From NCBI GenBank assembly GCA_017410165.1, contig JAFQRH010000020.1:1-63399 (forward strand): 63,399 bases of DNA, given 5' to 3'. The translations under genes were made by a program, and so were the position numbers. Shown here piece after piece: positions 17,875-26,116 of the stretch. Under the pieces are notes generated by a model that was given only the letters and a program-made list of their open reading frames with translations, did not search any database and was not told the origin of the DNA. This DNA is from Alistipes sp. (GTDB lineage: Bacteria; Bacteroidota; Bacteroidia; Bacteroidales; Rikenellaceae). The first letter of the stretch is position 1, and the number at the start of each line of letters is the position of its first letter.

Positions 17875-19257
17875 CTAATCCTCCTTCACTTTGCGGTGCC
17901 AATTTGCCAGCGGCAACAGGAACGAGACGACCGACGCCACGAACCAAAAGATGCCGACCGCCGTAAAATCGTACTGTCGCGCACCGCTGAGCGTATAACT
18001 TATATTATCGTTAATGAGCCAACCGCTCACCACATCCTGCACACCTGCCGCCACGTACGACGCTACACCCACGATGCCCAACGCTGCGCCCGTCGCCTTG
18101 CGTGGCACGATATCGACCGCCATCAGACCTCCCAAGAAGCATATCAGCACACCGATAGCCACACCGAAGAGCGTCATCGCAACAACATTCACCCACACGG
18201 CATCGCCACCCCACAAAAAGAGAGCCAACGCCACCGAGTTCAACACGCCGAACAACAGTGCCGGTCGGCGACGGTCGCCCGCAAAGAGCGTGTCCGAAAA
18301 CCAACCCGACAGCACCGTACCAAAGACTCCGAAGAGTGCGTTTATCGAGACAATCGAGACAGCCGCCTCGTCCGACATACCCTTCGCCTCCTGCAAATAG
18401 AGTACGCCCCAGCCATTGATGGCGTAGCGGCTCATATACATAAATGCGCTTGCTGCCGCCAGAATCCAAACCGCCGGCATACGTATCACGCGACGCTGAA
18501 TGTCACTCACCCGCTCGCCAGCATCGCTCGCCCTCTCGCCTGCAATGCGCTCGATAGGTGGCAGACCCTTCGATGTCGGCGTGTCGTGCAACAGCACAAT
18601 CACCAACAGTACACCCACCGCACCTGCCACAGCCGAGCCAACAAAACCCCATTGCCAACCGGCAACCGAGACAATCAGCCCGACAAAGATGAACGAGAGA
18701 AACTCGCCGATATTATGACTTGCCGAGAAGAACCCGTAGAACGTACCGCGACGCGAGAGCGGAAACCAACGCGAGAGCGATATGATTGCCGGAGGTGCAC
18801 CCATCGACTGCGCCCATCCATTCACGCCCCACAGAACGGCAAACACCACGAAAATCACCGCCGTAGGTATCGCCGCCGAGGCCATTCCGCAGAGCCCCAT
18901 CGCAAGATTTGCCACAAGCGACACGATAAGACCCGTCGCCATAAAACGCTTGATGTTGCAGTAGTCGCACACAAAGCCGTTCACGAACTTGCCGATGGCG
19001 TAGGCAAAGAGCAGTGCCGAGCCGATAACGCCCAAATCGGCAGCATCCAACACGCCGCTGTCGATAATCGGCTTCTTCATCACATTCAAACTCGTTCGGC
19101 AGACGTAGTACAAACTATAACCGAGCGTAGCCGCCACAAACGACTCCATCGCCAAACGTCTGTATCGACGCTCGTCGGCCGGCGTCATCTCGCCCTCGGC
19201 GCGTGGCACCGGAGCCGAAACGGCATAAAAGCGTGTTATGCGAGATAGGATTCCCAT
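17875..19257 (-). CDS. MFS organophosphate:phosphate antiporter family protein (GlpT/UhpC-like)
   Basis: This is a 460-aa inner-membrane transporter with about 12 hydrophobic segments. LGYSLYYVCRTSLNVMKKPI near residue 45 is the hallmark of the GlpT/UhpT/UhpC branch of the major facilitator superfamily, which exchanges organic phosphates for inorganic phosphate. A charged cytoplasmic N-terminal tail of about 35 residues precedes TM1. Its start lies 4 nt after the stop of the glycerophosphodiesterase gene, so glycerol-3-phosphate is the most likely substrate (inference from context). YbaK follows 5 nt later. Confidence 0.88.
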   Translation of the reverse strand: MGILSRITRFYAVSAPVPRAEGEMTPADERRYRRLAMESFVAATLGYSLYYVCRTSLNVMKKPIIDSGVLDAADLGVIGSALLFAYAIGKFVNGFVCDYCNIKRFMATGLIVSLVANLAMGLCGMASAAIPTAVIFVVFAVLWGVNGWAQSMGAPPAIISLSRWFPLSRRGTFYGFFSASHNIGEFLSFIFVGLIVSVAGWQWGFVGSAVAGAVGVLLVIVLLHDTPTSKGLPPIERIAGERASDAGERVSDIQRRVIRMPAVWILAAASAFMYMSRYAINGWGVLYLQEAKGMSDEAAVSIVSINALFGVFGTVLSGWFSDTLFAGDRRRPALLFGVLNSVALALFLWGGDAVWVNVVAMTLFGVAIGVLICFLGGLMAVDIVPRKATGAALGIVGVASYVAAGVQDVVSGWLINDNISYTLSGARQYDFTAVGIFWFVASVVSFLLPLANWHRKVKED

Positions 19258-19261
19258 AGGG

Positions 19262-20188
19262 CTATTCGAGCGAATGACGACCTTCGCGGGTCAAGTATTC
19301 GATGAGCATCGCCGGACGGTCGGTCTGAATCATCGAGCAACCGAGCGACAACACCTTACCGTAAATCTTATGCTCGTTGCCGACTGCGCGGTCGTCCTCC
19401 AAGCCGTGCTTCGGACCGCCGCAAAGCGAGTCCCACAGCGTGTTTATCCACAACTTCGCACCACTCTCGACCACGCGACGGAATATGCGGCGTTCGCCCG
19501 CAAGCGTGCCATCCCAACAAATCTCGTATGCCGGTGTCGGCAGCTCGCTCTTCAAATACTCCTCGAAGAGCGGCTCGTGACGCTCCCACTTTTTGGCGGT
19601 GTAGTTGATAATCGGCATATGGAGCATATTTTGCCGGTGTTTGGCGAAACGCACCGAGACGGACGACGGTCGCTTGCTGCTCTTGATTATCACCTGCTCG
19701 ACCATATTGCGTTCGACGAGCATCTCCAAAATCTGGTCGTAGTAGTCGTAGCCCTTGTCTATGTTAATCATCACGCGGTCGCGACACAAGTCGAGCATCT
19801 CGGCAAGCGTCGGCATCTTGTACTTCGGCATTCGCACACCGTGACCCGCGCGCAACGAACAGCGACGAATCGAGTCGAGCGTCAGCTCTGCAATCTTACC
19901 CTTGCCACTCGTCGTGCGGTTGATGGTCTTGTCGTGGCACACCACCAGATGGCCGTCGGCCGTACGATGCACGTCAATCTCCACCACATCGACACCCATA
20001 CGGATAGCCGACTCGACAGCTTCGAGCGAGTTTTCGGGATAGTTGCGCCAATCGCCTCGATGGGCAACCACCACCACATATTTCGACTGCGGATTGCGGA
20101 TTTCGCGCAAGATGCGCTCCGCACGCGTCTGTGCCTCGGCCGTCAAAGCGACCATCGCAAGGCACGCAAACAATAAAAATCTCTTCAT
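19262..20188 (-). CDS. Secreted glycerophosphodiester phosphodiesterase
   Basis: This is a 308-aa GDPD-family enzyme, exported by a signal peptide (MKRFLLFACLAMVALTAEAQ). It cleaves glycerophosphodiesters into an alcohol and sn-glycerol-3-phosphate. The active-site features are visible: HR at 43-44 (VAHRGDW), the metal-binding ExD at 70-72 (VEIDVH), and HD at 85-86 (VVCHD). The TIM-barrel strand pattern continues to the end (QTDRPAMLIEYL). The GlpT-like transporter follows after 4 nt, so the pair probably scavenges phospholipid headgroups. It lies 12 nt after prmA. Confidence 0.92.
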   Translation of the reverse strand: MKRFLLFACLAMVALTAEAQTRAERILREIRNPQSKYVVVVAHRGDWRNYPENSLEAVESAIRMGVDVVEIDVHRTADGHLVVCHDKTINRTTSGKGKIAELTLDSIRRCSLRAGHGVRMPKYKMPTLAEMLDLCRDRVMINIDKGYDYYDQILEMLVERNMVEQVIIKSSKRPSSVSVRFAKHRQNMLHMPIINYTAKKWERHEPLFEEYLKSELPTPAYEICWDGTLAGERRIFRRVVESGAKLWINTLWDSLCGGPKHGLEDDRAVGNEHKIYGKVLSLGCSMIQTDRPAMLIEYLTREGRHSLE

Positions 20189-20200
20189 ACGACCTCTATA

Positions 20201-21031
20201 CTATTGTTTCACAAACGACAACGCCGCCCAACCATCAACCGACAGGCGCAGATGCGGCACAAGTCCGCGCTCGGCGGCCGCACGCTGCATCGCCTCGACA
20301 TCCGCCTCCAAAAATCCGCTGACGAACAGTTCGCCACCCTCGCGCAGCAGCGCAACGTATGCGTCCATATCGCCAATCAGAATATTGCGATTGATATTTG
20401 CCAAGATAAAATCGTAACTACGACCCGCAACCACCGACACATCGCCCAGCATTGCGCACACGCGCTCCGCCACGCCGTTTGTCGCCAAATTCTCGCAACA
20501 ATTCTCGTAGGCGAAGTCGTCGATATCCACCGCATCCATACTCTCTGCACCATAACCGCACGCCGCTATTGCCAGCACACCCGTACCACAACCCATATCC
20601 AGACCCTTGCGACCACGCACGTCCGAGGCGACAATCATCTGCACCATCATCTTCGTCGTGGCGTGGTGGCCCGTGCCGAACGACATCTTCGGCATAATCA
20701 CAATCTCCAACTCCGCCGTCGGCGACGAGGCGTGGAACGGCGCACGAATCAGCACCCTGCCATCCACATCAACCGGCTCGAAATTGCTCTCCCACAACGC
20801 GTTCCAATTCTGCGACTCGATTTGCACGTATCGCGCACCCTCGACACCATAGCGACGCAGCAATGCGTCGGCATCCTCCTTATAGTCGATGAGCTTCGAC
20901 TGCGGAATGTACGCTTTCAGCACTTCGCGCTCCGTCACGAAGCTCTCGAAGGGCAACTCCGACAACTCCGCCGTCAGAATCTCCGCCTGCTCGGCATCGG
21001 AAACGGGAATATTCAACTCAATGTAGTCCAT
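20201..21031 (-). CDS. prmA: Ribosomal protein L11 methyltransferase PrmA
   Basis: This SAM-dependent methyltransferase acts on ribosomal protein L11 (276 aa). An N-terminal substrate-recognition domain (about 1-95) is followed by a Rossmann methyltransferase fold with KMSFGTGHHATTKMM, the SAM-binding motif LDMGCGTGVLAIAA, AVDIDDFAYENC, and the post-I motif DFILANINRNIL. It is the first gene of the operon with the phosphodiesterase, transporter and ybaK, and is divergent from xerD across 57 nt. Confidence 0.95.
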   Translation of the reverse strand: MDYIELNIPVSDAEQAEILTAELSELPFESFVTEREVLKAYIPQSKLIDYKEDADALLRRYGVEGARYVQIESQNWNALWESNFEPVDVDGRVLIRAPFHASSPTAELEIVIMPKMSFGTGHHATTKMMVQMIVASDVRGRKGLDMGCGTGVLAIAACGYGAESMDAVDIDDFAYENCCENLATNGVAERVCAMLGDVSVVAGRSYDFILANINRNILIGDMDAYVALLREGGELFVSGFLEADVEAMQRAAAERGLVPHLRLSVDGWAALSFVKQ

Positions 21032-21058
21032 ATATTATGTAAAATTACGGTTTTTTCG

Positions 21059-21066
21059 TATCTTCG
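21059..21066 (+). promoter_or_regulatory. Probable -7 box for xerD
   Basis: TATCTTCG is one mismatch from the Bacteroidetes -7 consensus TAnnTTTG and lies about 23 nt before the xerD start. It is interleaved with the prmA promoter on the other strand, so the two divergent units share one 57-nt control region. Confidence 0.4.
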
Positions 21067-21072
21067 CAATTG

Positions 21073-21080
21073 CAAATGTA
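21073..21080 (-). promoter_or_regulatory. -7 box for the prmA operon
   Basis: On the minus strand this reads TACATTTG, a full match to TAnnTTTG. A start site a few bases further on would give a leader of about 35 nt to the prmA start at 21031. Confidence 0.5.
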
Positions 21081-21088
21081 ACCATAAT

Positions 21089-21985
21089 ATGGCAGAAAAC
21101 AGCGAAAAATGGAAGAAAACGATACTTGCGTATCGAACATATATCCGTTTGGAGAAGAATTTGGCAGCGAATAGTGTCGAGGCATACGTGCGCGATTTGA
21201 CCGAGTTCTCCCACTTCATTCTGCGTATGTACGACGTTCCGCCAACGAAGGTCGAGCAGGTGATGGTCGAGCGATATATGCTCTTCTTGTACGAACGCCG
21301 GCGCAAAAAGTCGTCGCAGGCACGCGAATTGAGCAGCATCAAGGGATTTTATAACTTTCTGCTGCTCGGCGACCAAATCGAGGCCTCGCCCGTCGAGTTT
21401 GTCGCCGCACCGAAGGCAGGACGCCATCTGCCAGATACGCTCACAGTCGAGGAGATTGAGCGCATCATCGACTCCATCACGCCATATACGGCCAAAGGTC
21501 GCCGCGACCGCGCGATGCTCGAACTGCTATACTCGTGCGGGTTGCGCGTATCGGAACTCATCTCGCTGCGAATGAGCGACTTGTTCTTCGGCGAAGGTTA
21601 CATCCGCGTCATTGGCAAGGGCGACAAACAGCGACTCGTGCCTATCGGCTCGACTGCCCGCGAGCGTATAATGATGTACCTCGACGACCGACGCGAGAAG
21701 GAGAAGCGGGATACCGACACACTCTTTCTCAACAATCGCGGCGGAAAACTGACACGCATTATGGTCTTTCTCATCCTTCGCCAAGCGGTCGAGAATGCCG
21801 GCATCGACAAAACCGTCAGCCCGCACACACTCCGCCACTCGTTCGCCTCGCACCTGATAGCGGGCGGTGCCAGCATCCGCCAAGTGCAGGAGATGCTCGG
21901 CCACGAGAGCATCGTAACAACCGAAATATACACCCACCTCGACGAGGGGCGATTGCGCTCGACGGTCGAAAAGTTATCCCTATAA
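21089..21985 (+). CDS. xerD: Tyrosine recombinase XerD/XerC family
   Basis: This is a 298-aa site-specific recombinase that resolves chromosome dimers at dif. The N-terminal SAM-like DNA-binding domain (about 5-95) precedes the catalytic domain. The catalytic set is complete: Arg in SCGLRVSELI, Lys in the GKGDKQRLVP hairpin, HTLRHSFA, LGHESIVTT, and the nucleophile Tyr281 in IYTHL. The start ATG 21089 is preferred; the open frame upstream runs over prmA. I call it xerD rather than xerC with moderate certainty. recO starts 1 nt after the stop. Confidence 0.9.
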   Translation: MAENSEKWKKTILAYRTYIRLEKNLAANSVEAYVRDLTEFSHFILRMYDVPPTKVEQVMVERYMLFLYERRRKKSSQARELSSIKGFYNFLLLGDQIEASPVEFVAAPKAGRHLPDTLTVEEIERIIDSITPYTAKGRRDRAMLELLYSCGLRVSELISLRMSDLFFGEGYIRVIGKGDKQRLVPIGSTARERIMMYLDDRREKEKRDTDTLFLNNRGGKLTRIMVFLILRQAVENAGIDKTVSPHTLRHSFASHLIAGGASIRQVQEMLGHESIVTTEIYTHLDEGRLRSTVEKLSL

Positions 21986-21986
21986 G

Positions 21987-22712
21987 ATGAACACCTATAA
22001 AGCGCGCGGCATAGTCCTCAACACCGTCAAGTACGGCGATACGTCGATGATCGTACAGATGCTCACCGACCACTTCGGCCGTCAGAGTTATATCGTGCAG
22101 GGGGTGCGCTCGCAACGTGGTCACGGCTCGAAGTTGGCACACTTCCAGCCGATGTTCGCACTCGAATTTGAGGGTCTCGTGTCGCCAAAGTCGGAGTTGC
22201 ACCGAATGCGCGACACGCGCAACGGCATCCTGCTGCGGTCGATGCCTTACGACGTGCGCAAATCGACCATCGCCCTCTTTATGGCAGAGGTGCTGTATCG
22301 TCTTATCGGTGAAAGTGAGGCAAATCCCCACCTGTTCGACTTCGTGTGGGGGTCGGTCGAGGCGTTGGACGCCTTGGAGGAGGGCGTTTCAAATTTTCAT
22401 CTGTGGTTTCTCGCCAACATCAGCCGCTTTTTGGGCTTCTCGCCGGGCAACGAATACACGCCCAACGCGTGGTTCGATATGCGCGAGGGTCTCTTTACGG
22501 AGGTTATGCCACTGCACGATGCGGTGATTGCTCCGGAGTATGCCCGACTACTGCACGACGTGTTGGAGTGCGACGTGCGCGACTTGGGCGAAATCGGTCT
22601 CAACCGCACGCAACGCGTCGAGATGCTCTCGGCGTTGGTCGATTACTATACCGTGCATCTCGACTCGATTCGCCGCGTCGAATCACTGCATATCCTGCAA
22701 GAGGTGTTTTAG
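21987..22712 (+). CDS. recO: DNA repair protein RecO
   Basis: RecO helps load RecA onto SSB-coated single-stranded DNA. The protein is 241 aa. The N-terminal OB fold is recognisable from YKARGIVLNTVKYGDTSMIVQMLTDHFG and YIVQGVRS, followed by the helical domain (ALFMAEVLYRLIGE, FHLWFLANISRFLGFSP). I see no four-cysteine zinc site. It is coupled to xerD (1-nt gap). Its stop codon merges into a short tandem repeat. Confidence 0.93.
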   Translation: MNTYKARGIVLNTVKYGDTSMIVQMLTDHFGRQSYIVQGVRSQRGHGSKLAHFQPMFALEFEGLVSPKSELHRMRDTRNGILLRSMPYDVRKSTIALFMAEVLYRLIGESEANPHLFDFVWGSVEALDALEEGVSNFHLWFLANISRFLGFSPGNEYTPNAWFDMREGLFTEVMPLHDAVIAPEYARLLHDVLECDVRDLGEIGLNRTQRVEMLSALVDYYTVHLDSIRRVESLHILQEVF

Positions 22713-22888
22713 GGGTGTTAGAGGGCGTTAAGGGTCGTTAGGGGTTTCGGGCCCCACTGGCGACCGGCTTACTTGACCCCGCCCGACCTTACTTGACCTT
22801 AAAGCAATCGAAGATTGCGCGACCTTACTTGACCTTTCTTTTTTTCGGGAGTTTAAGGAGTTTAGAGAATTTAAGGAGTTTAGGGGGT
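22706..22888. repeat. Spacer with degenerate direct repeats of about 10-nt period after recO
   Basis: From the recO stop codon onward the spacer holds several short direct repeats. Four near-copies of GTTAnRGGGn with a 10-nt period lie at about 22706-22745. Three copies of ACTTGACC start at 22771, 22791 and 22827. Near-copies of GGAGTTTAAG lie at about 22847-22885. No coding sequence is visible. The modules CGACCTTACTT and GGGAGTTTAAGG recur in the pgk-rplQ spacer. Nothing here resembles a CRISPR array. Confidence 0.6.
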
Positions 22889-22936
22889 TTTCTACTCTAA
22901 TGCTCTTAACGACACTAATCCCTCCCCCCCCAAAAA

Positions 22937-23057
22937 AAATTGATTTTAGGCGAGGGTTTACAACGCTGTCAAGGATTTTGTGGCAGGAGCATACTTGGCG
23001 TATGTGACTGTCACAAAATTTGCTGACAAGGCAGTAAACACCGCATAAAACCGATTT
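22937..23057. repeat. Nested inverted-repeat element A (TACTNNNCGTA apex)
   Basis: Outer arms AAATTGATTTTAGGCG and CGCATAAAACCGATTT are near-complementary. Further in, GTTTAC pairs with GTAAAC, then ATTTTGTG pairs with CACAAAAT. The apex is TACTTGGCGTA (22992-23002) inside the 20-mer AGCATACTTGGCGTATGTGA, which is identical in element C. The element is non-coding and lies between the convergent recO and pth genes, next to element B. Confidence 0.75.
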
Positions 23058-23061
23058 AACA

Positions 23062-23186
23062 AAAATTGATTTTAGGCAGGGGTTTACAACGCTCGCCCTG
23101 ATTGGAGGCGAAAGGTTGTACTGCGCGTACTACCCTTTGCCGACAAGCGGGGTAGCGGCAGTAAACACCGCATAAAATCAATTTTA
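23062..23186. repeat. Nested inverted-repeat element B, overlapping the pth stop codon
   Basis: Outer arms AAAATTGATTTTAGGC and GCATAAAATCAATTTT are almost perfectly complementary. The right arm ends with the TTA at 23184-23186, the pth stop codon on the minus strand. The inner stem GGCGAAAGG pairs with CCCTTTGCC. The apex is TACTGCGCGTA (23119-23129). The flanks GGTTTACAACGCT and CAGTAAACACCGCATAAAA are shared with element A, but the inner stem is not. Confidence 0.75.
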
Positions 23187-23747
23187 CTTTTTGTTGAAAA
23201 AATTCATCGTCCTCTCCATCCCAACTGCTACGAATGAGAGAATGGCGTCGCCAAATACTTTCAGACGTTCGGGCATCTTCTCGCGCTCCTCGGCAGTCCA
23301 TTCGCCCAAGACGTAATCGACCTGATGACCGCGAGCAAAGTCGCCACCCACACCAAAGCGCATACGCGCGTAATCCTCTGTACCAAGCAGTTCGGCGATG
23401 TTTTTCAGACCATTATGGCCACCTGCGCTACCCTTTGCGCGCATACGCAACTCGCCAAACGGAAGGGCGATATCATCGACTACGACCAGCAGATTAGCGC
23501 GGTCGATTTTCAGTTCGCCAAGCCAATATCGCACCGCCTTGCCCGACAAGTTCATATAGGTCGAGGGTTTGAGCAGCGTCACCTGATGGCCTCGATGGCG
23601 CAGGGTGGCAACGGCTCCGTAGCGGCTTGACATAAAAGAAGTGTCGGATGCCGCAGCAAGGGCATCCAACACTTTGAAACCGATGTTGTGTCGGGTCTCG
23701 GCGTACTCGGCGCCGATGTTTCCCAAACCAACAACAAGATATTTCAT
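23184..23747 (-). CDS. pth: Peptidyl-tRNA hydrolase Pth
   Basis: This enzyme recycles peptidyl-tRNA released from stalled ribosomes (187 aa, standard length). Family motifs are complete: VVGLGNIGAEYAETRHNIGF with Asn10 and catalytic His20, KPSTYMNLSG, VVDDIALPFGELRMR, and GGHNGLKNI. Its start is 19 nt after rplY, with which it is probably co-transcribed, as in many bacteria. The stop codon is part of the outer arm of repeat element B, so that element forms the 3' end of its transcript. Confidence 0.97.
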   Translation of the reverse strand: MKYLVVGLGNIGAEYAETRHNIGFKVLDALAAASDTSFMSSRYGAVATLRHRGHQVTLLKPSTYMNLSGKAVRYWLGELKIDRANLLVVVDDIALPFGELRMRAKGSAGGHNGLKNIAELLGTEDYARMRFGVGGDFARGHQVDYVLGEWTAEEREKMPERLKVFGDAILSFVAVGMERTMNFFNKK

Positions 23748-23766
23748 CCTTCGAGATGTTTATCCG

Positions 23767-24336
23767 TTATTCGGCAGCAGCGGCACCACGCGAAGCACGG
23801 GTTACGCGAACAGCGCAAACAGCCTGAGTAGCAGGCGATACGAACTGCAAGCCCTCGAATTGGAGGTCACCAACGAAGATGGTCTGACCAACTTTGAGCG
23901 GAGTAACATCAATAACGAGTTCGTCAGGCAAGTTCTCCAACATACCCTTAACAACGAGCTTACGAGCCGACAAAGCCAACTTACCGCCGACCTTAACACC
24001 CTCTGCGTTACCGGTCAAACGTACCGGAATAGCAATCGATACCGGCTTATCCTCCTGAACACGATAGAAATCGATGTGGAGAATCTGCTCACGAATCGGG
24101 TGGAACTGAACCTCACGCAAAACTGCCTTCTCTACCTTACCCTCGATATCAATCTCAACGATGTACGAGTTAGGAGTGTAGATGAGCGGCTTAACGGCCT
24201 TCTCGTCAATCGAGAATGCAACATTCTCACCAGCACCATACAATACGCAAGGAATCATACCCTCGCGACGAACGCTCTTCGTTGCCTTCTTACCATACTC
24301 GGCACGAGCAACTGCTTGAATAGCAAGTGTTTTCAT
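23767..24336 (-). CDS. rplY: 50S ribosomal protein L25 (Ctc type)
   Basis: This is a 189-aa 5S rRNA-binding protein with the long Ctc/TL5 architecture. The N-terminal L25 domain (about 1-95; REGMIPCVLYGAGEN, PNSYIVEIDIEGKVEKAVLREVQFHPIREQILHIDFYRV) is followed by a C-terminal beta domain (about 100-180; VKGMLENLPDELVIDVTPLKVGQTIFVGDL). It is first in a two-gene unit with pth. Its leader is about 130 nt long, counted from the -7 box at 24473-24480. Confidence 0.96.
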   Translation of the reverse strand: MKTLAIQAVARAEYGKKATKSVRREGMIPCVLYGAGENVAFSIDEKAVKPLIYTPNSYIVEIDIEGKVEKAVLREVQFHPIREQILHIDFYRVQEDKPVSIAIPVRLTGNAEGVKVGGKLALSARKLVVKGMLENLPDELVIDVTPLKVGQTIFVGDLQFEGLQFVSPATQAVCAVRVTRASRGAAAAE

Positions 24337-24472
24337 TTGTTTGTTTTTGTTTTTTATTAGTATTACCTACGGCGGCACTCAGTCTGCATCTTCCGCGATG
24401 TGGTGCGATTTGTGTCGAACAAGCCCCGCCCCATCGCATCACGCAGCCCCCATAACCGCCTGATTTCGGGTG

Positions 24473-24480
24473 CAAAGATA
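24473..24480 (-). promoter_or_regulatory. -7 box for rplY-pth
   Basis: On the minus strand this reads TATCTTTG, a perfect Bacteroidetes -7 box. It predicts a GC-rich leader of about 130 nt before the rplY start at 24336. I did not see a clear -33 TTG box. Confidence 0.6.
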
Positions 24481-24543
24481 AGAAAAAAATATTTACGCAC
24501 AGCGATTTATCATTTTTTTTACCTCTTTTGCTTTATTCGCCAC

Positions 24544-24626
24544 ACAATTTCTTGGCAGAAGGCGCGCAGCACGCAAAAAAAACACCGCAAGCATGCAAAA
24601 AAAATACAATTTCTTGGCAGAAGGCG
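24544..24626. repeat. 21-nt direct repeat, two copies
   Basis: A 21-nt sequence starting ACAATTTCTTGG and ending CAGAAGGCG occurs exactly at 24544-24564 and again at 24606-24626, 62 nt apart. The second copy supplies the distal outer arm of element E (AATTTCTTG), so the first copy may be a duplicated arm. No gene lies here. Confidence 0.7.
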
Positions 24627-24738
24627 TGATATGCGGTGCATCGCAAAAGAGACCCCCTCGGGATAGTACTCATCGTACAGCCCGAGGGGGTTTGCTTGCT
24701 GGGATGTGCCGCAGATTGCGGCTTATCACAAGAAATTA
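24606..24738. repeat. Nested inverted-repeat element E, overlapping the pgk stop codon
   Basis: Outer arms AATTTCTTG and CAAGAAATT are perfect complements; the right arm runs into the TTA at 24736-24738, the pgk stop codon. Further in, GTGATA pairs with TATCAC and GGTGCATC with GATGTGCC (partly). The inner stem CCCCCTCGGG (24653-24662) pairs with CCCGAGGGGG (24681-24690). The apex is TACTCATCGTA (24667-24677). The design is the same as in elements A-D, but the arm sequence is different. Confidence 0.7.
24653..24690 (-). terminator. GC-rich hairpin after pgk, possible terminator
   Basis: This is a perfect 10-bp GC-rich stem with an 18-nt apex. Read on the minus strand, it is followed by TCTCTTTTG, a modest T tract. 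It lies about 45 nt after the pgk stop and is the core of element E. It could terminate pgk transcripts before rplY. Confidence 0.5.
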
Positions 24739-25998
24739 CTTTCTGATGGCCGCTACACCCGGCAACTCCTTACCCTCCATATATTCGAGCAAAGCACCGC
24801 CACCGGTCGAAACATACGACACCTTGTCGGCCAAACCAAACTTGTTGATACAAGCCACCGAGTCACCACCACCGATGAGCGAGTATGCACCCTGCTGCGT
24901 AGCATCAGCGATTGCCTCGGCTACGGCACGCGAACCGGTCGAGAACTTGTCAATCTCGAACACGCCGACAGGACCGTTCCAAAGGATGGTCTTGCACTCC
25001 AAAATCTCCTTACGGAAGAGCTCCTTACCACCCTCGGCGATATCGACACCCTCCCACTCGGCAGGAATATCGCTTACCGGTGCGCTCTTGGTGTTGGCCT
25101 CCTGCGAGAAGTCGTCAGCAATAAGCGCGTCAGGCGACATCACGAACTTGATGCCCTTCTGCTTTGCCTTTTCGAGAATCTCCAAAGCAACCGGGAACAT
25201 ATCCGGCTCGCAAATCGACTTACCAACGTGGCCACCCAATGCTCCTGCAAAGGTGTAGGTCATACCACCACCGATGATAATCTTATCGACCTTCTCCATC
25301 AACTTCTCGATGATGGTAATCTTGGTCGAAACCTTCGAGCCACCTACGATAGCCACGAACGGACGCTGCGGATTCTGCATCACACCGTCGATTGCCTTCA
25401 ACTCGTTCTCCATCACGTAGCCGAACATCTTGTCCTGTGGGAAGTAGTCGGCAATCAGAGCCGTCGAAGAGTGAGCACGGTGAGCCGTACCGAACGCGTC
25501 GTTGATGTAGCAGTCGGCATACGAAGCGAGCTTCTTCACGAACTCCTTCTGCGGGCCCTCTTTGAGTGCCTTCTTTGCTGCCTTCTTCTCCTCGTCGGTT
25601 GCATCCTCTGCCAAACCACGTGGCTTGCCCTCCTCCTCTGCATAGAAACGGAGGTTTTCGAGCAACATCACCTCGCCGGCTTTCAGGTTCTTCGCCATCT
25701 CGGCTGCCTTCTCACCCATACAGTCGCCTGCAAACTGAATCTTAACACCCAAACGTGCCTCGATAGCAGGGATAATCTGCTCCAACGAGAACTTTGGATC
25801 CGGATTCTTCTTCGGACGACCGAGGTGCGACATCAAAATAACGGCACCACCCTTCTCCAACACCTTCTTGATGGTTGGAATTGCGGCACGAATACGAGTG
25901 TCGTCAGTCACCTGACCCTCGCCATTGAGAGGCACATTGAAGTCCACGCGGATAATCGCGCGCTTGCCCGTAAAATCGTAATTGTCAATTGCGAACAT
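24736..25998 (-). CDS. pgk: Phosphoglycerate kinase
   Basis: This glycolytic enzyme converts 1,3-bisphosphoglycerate and ADP to 3-phosphoglycerate and ATP in the cytosol. It is 420 aa, normal for Bacteroidetes. Signatures seen include [44 protein letters not shown], the hinge, and WNGPVGVFE with [11 protein letters not shown] for nucleotide binding. It is monocistronic: its own -7 box lies at 26042-26049, and repeat element E lies at its 3' end. Confidence 0.98.
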   Translation of the reverse strand: MFAIDNYDFTGKRAIIRVDFNVPLNGEGQVTDDTRIRAAIPTIKKVLEKGGAVILMSHLGRPKKNPDPKFSLEQIIPAIEARLGVKIQFAGDCMGEKAAEMAKNLKAGEVMLLENLRFYAEEEGKPRGLAEDATDEEKKAAKKALKEGPQKEFVKKLASYADCYINDAFGTAHRAHSSTALIADYFPQDKMFGYVMENELKAIDGVMQNPQRPFVAIVGGSKVSTKITIIEKLMEKVDKIIIGGGMTYTFAGALGGHVGKSICEPDMFPVALEILEKAKQKGIKFVMSPDALIADDFSQEANTKSAPVSDIPAEWEGVDIAEGGKELFRKEILECKTILWNGPVGVFEIDKFSTGSRAVAEAIADATQQGAYSLIGGGDSVACINKFGLADKVSYVSTGGGALLEYMEGKELPGVAAIRK

Positions 25999-26041
25999 AG
26001 TTTTCTGATTTTATGTTGTTAATACTTTTCTGTTTCTGCGA

Positions 26042-26049
26042 CAAATTTA
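26042..26049 (-). promoter_or_regulatory. -7 box for pgk
   Basis: On the minus strand this reads TAAATTTG, matching TAnnTTTG, about 43 nt before the pgk start. A TTG (minus strand; CAA at 26072-26074) lies 22 nt upstream, close to the usual -33 spacing. Confidence 0.55.
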
Positions 26050-26116
26050 CAAAAATTATCCAAAAATCGCACAACAACTGCCCCTTTTTGAGAAAAGCGG
26101 CACCAAAAATTAAGGG

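Noticed and set aside
17818..19248. 476-codon open frame on the plus strand
   Set aside because: It lies opposite the GlpT-like transporter gene and is Arg/His-rich with no family features; the antisense MFS frame is clearly the gene.
20204..21088. Long N-terminal extension of the xerD frame
   Set aside because: The extra 295 residues run antisense over prmA and have no recombinase homology; the ATG at 21089 starts the normal protein.
24337..24472. Riboswitch in the rplY leader
   Set aside because: The 135-nt leader is GC-rich and can fold, but I recognise no conserved riboswitch core.
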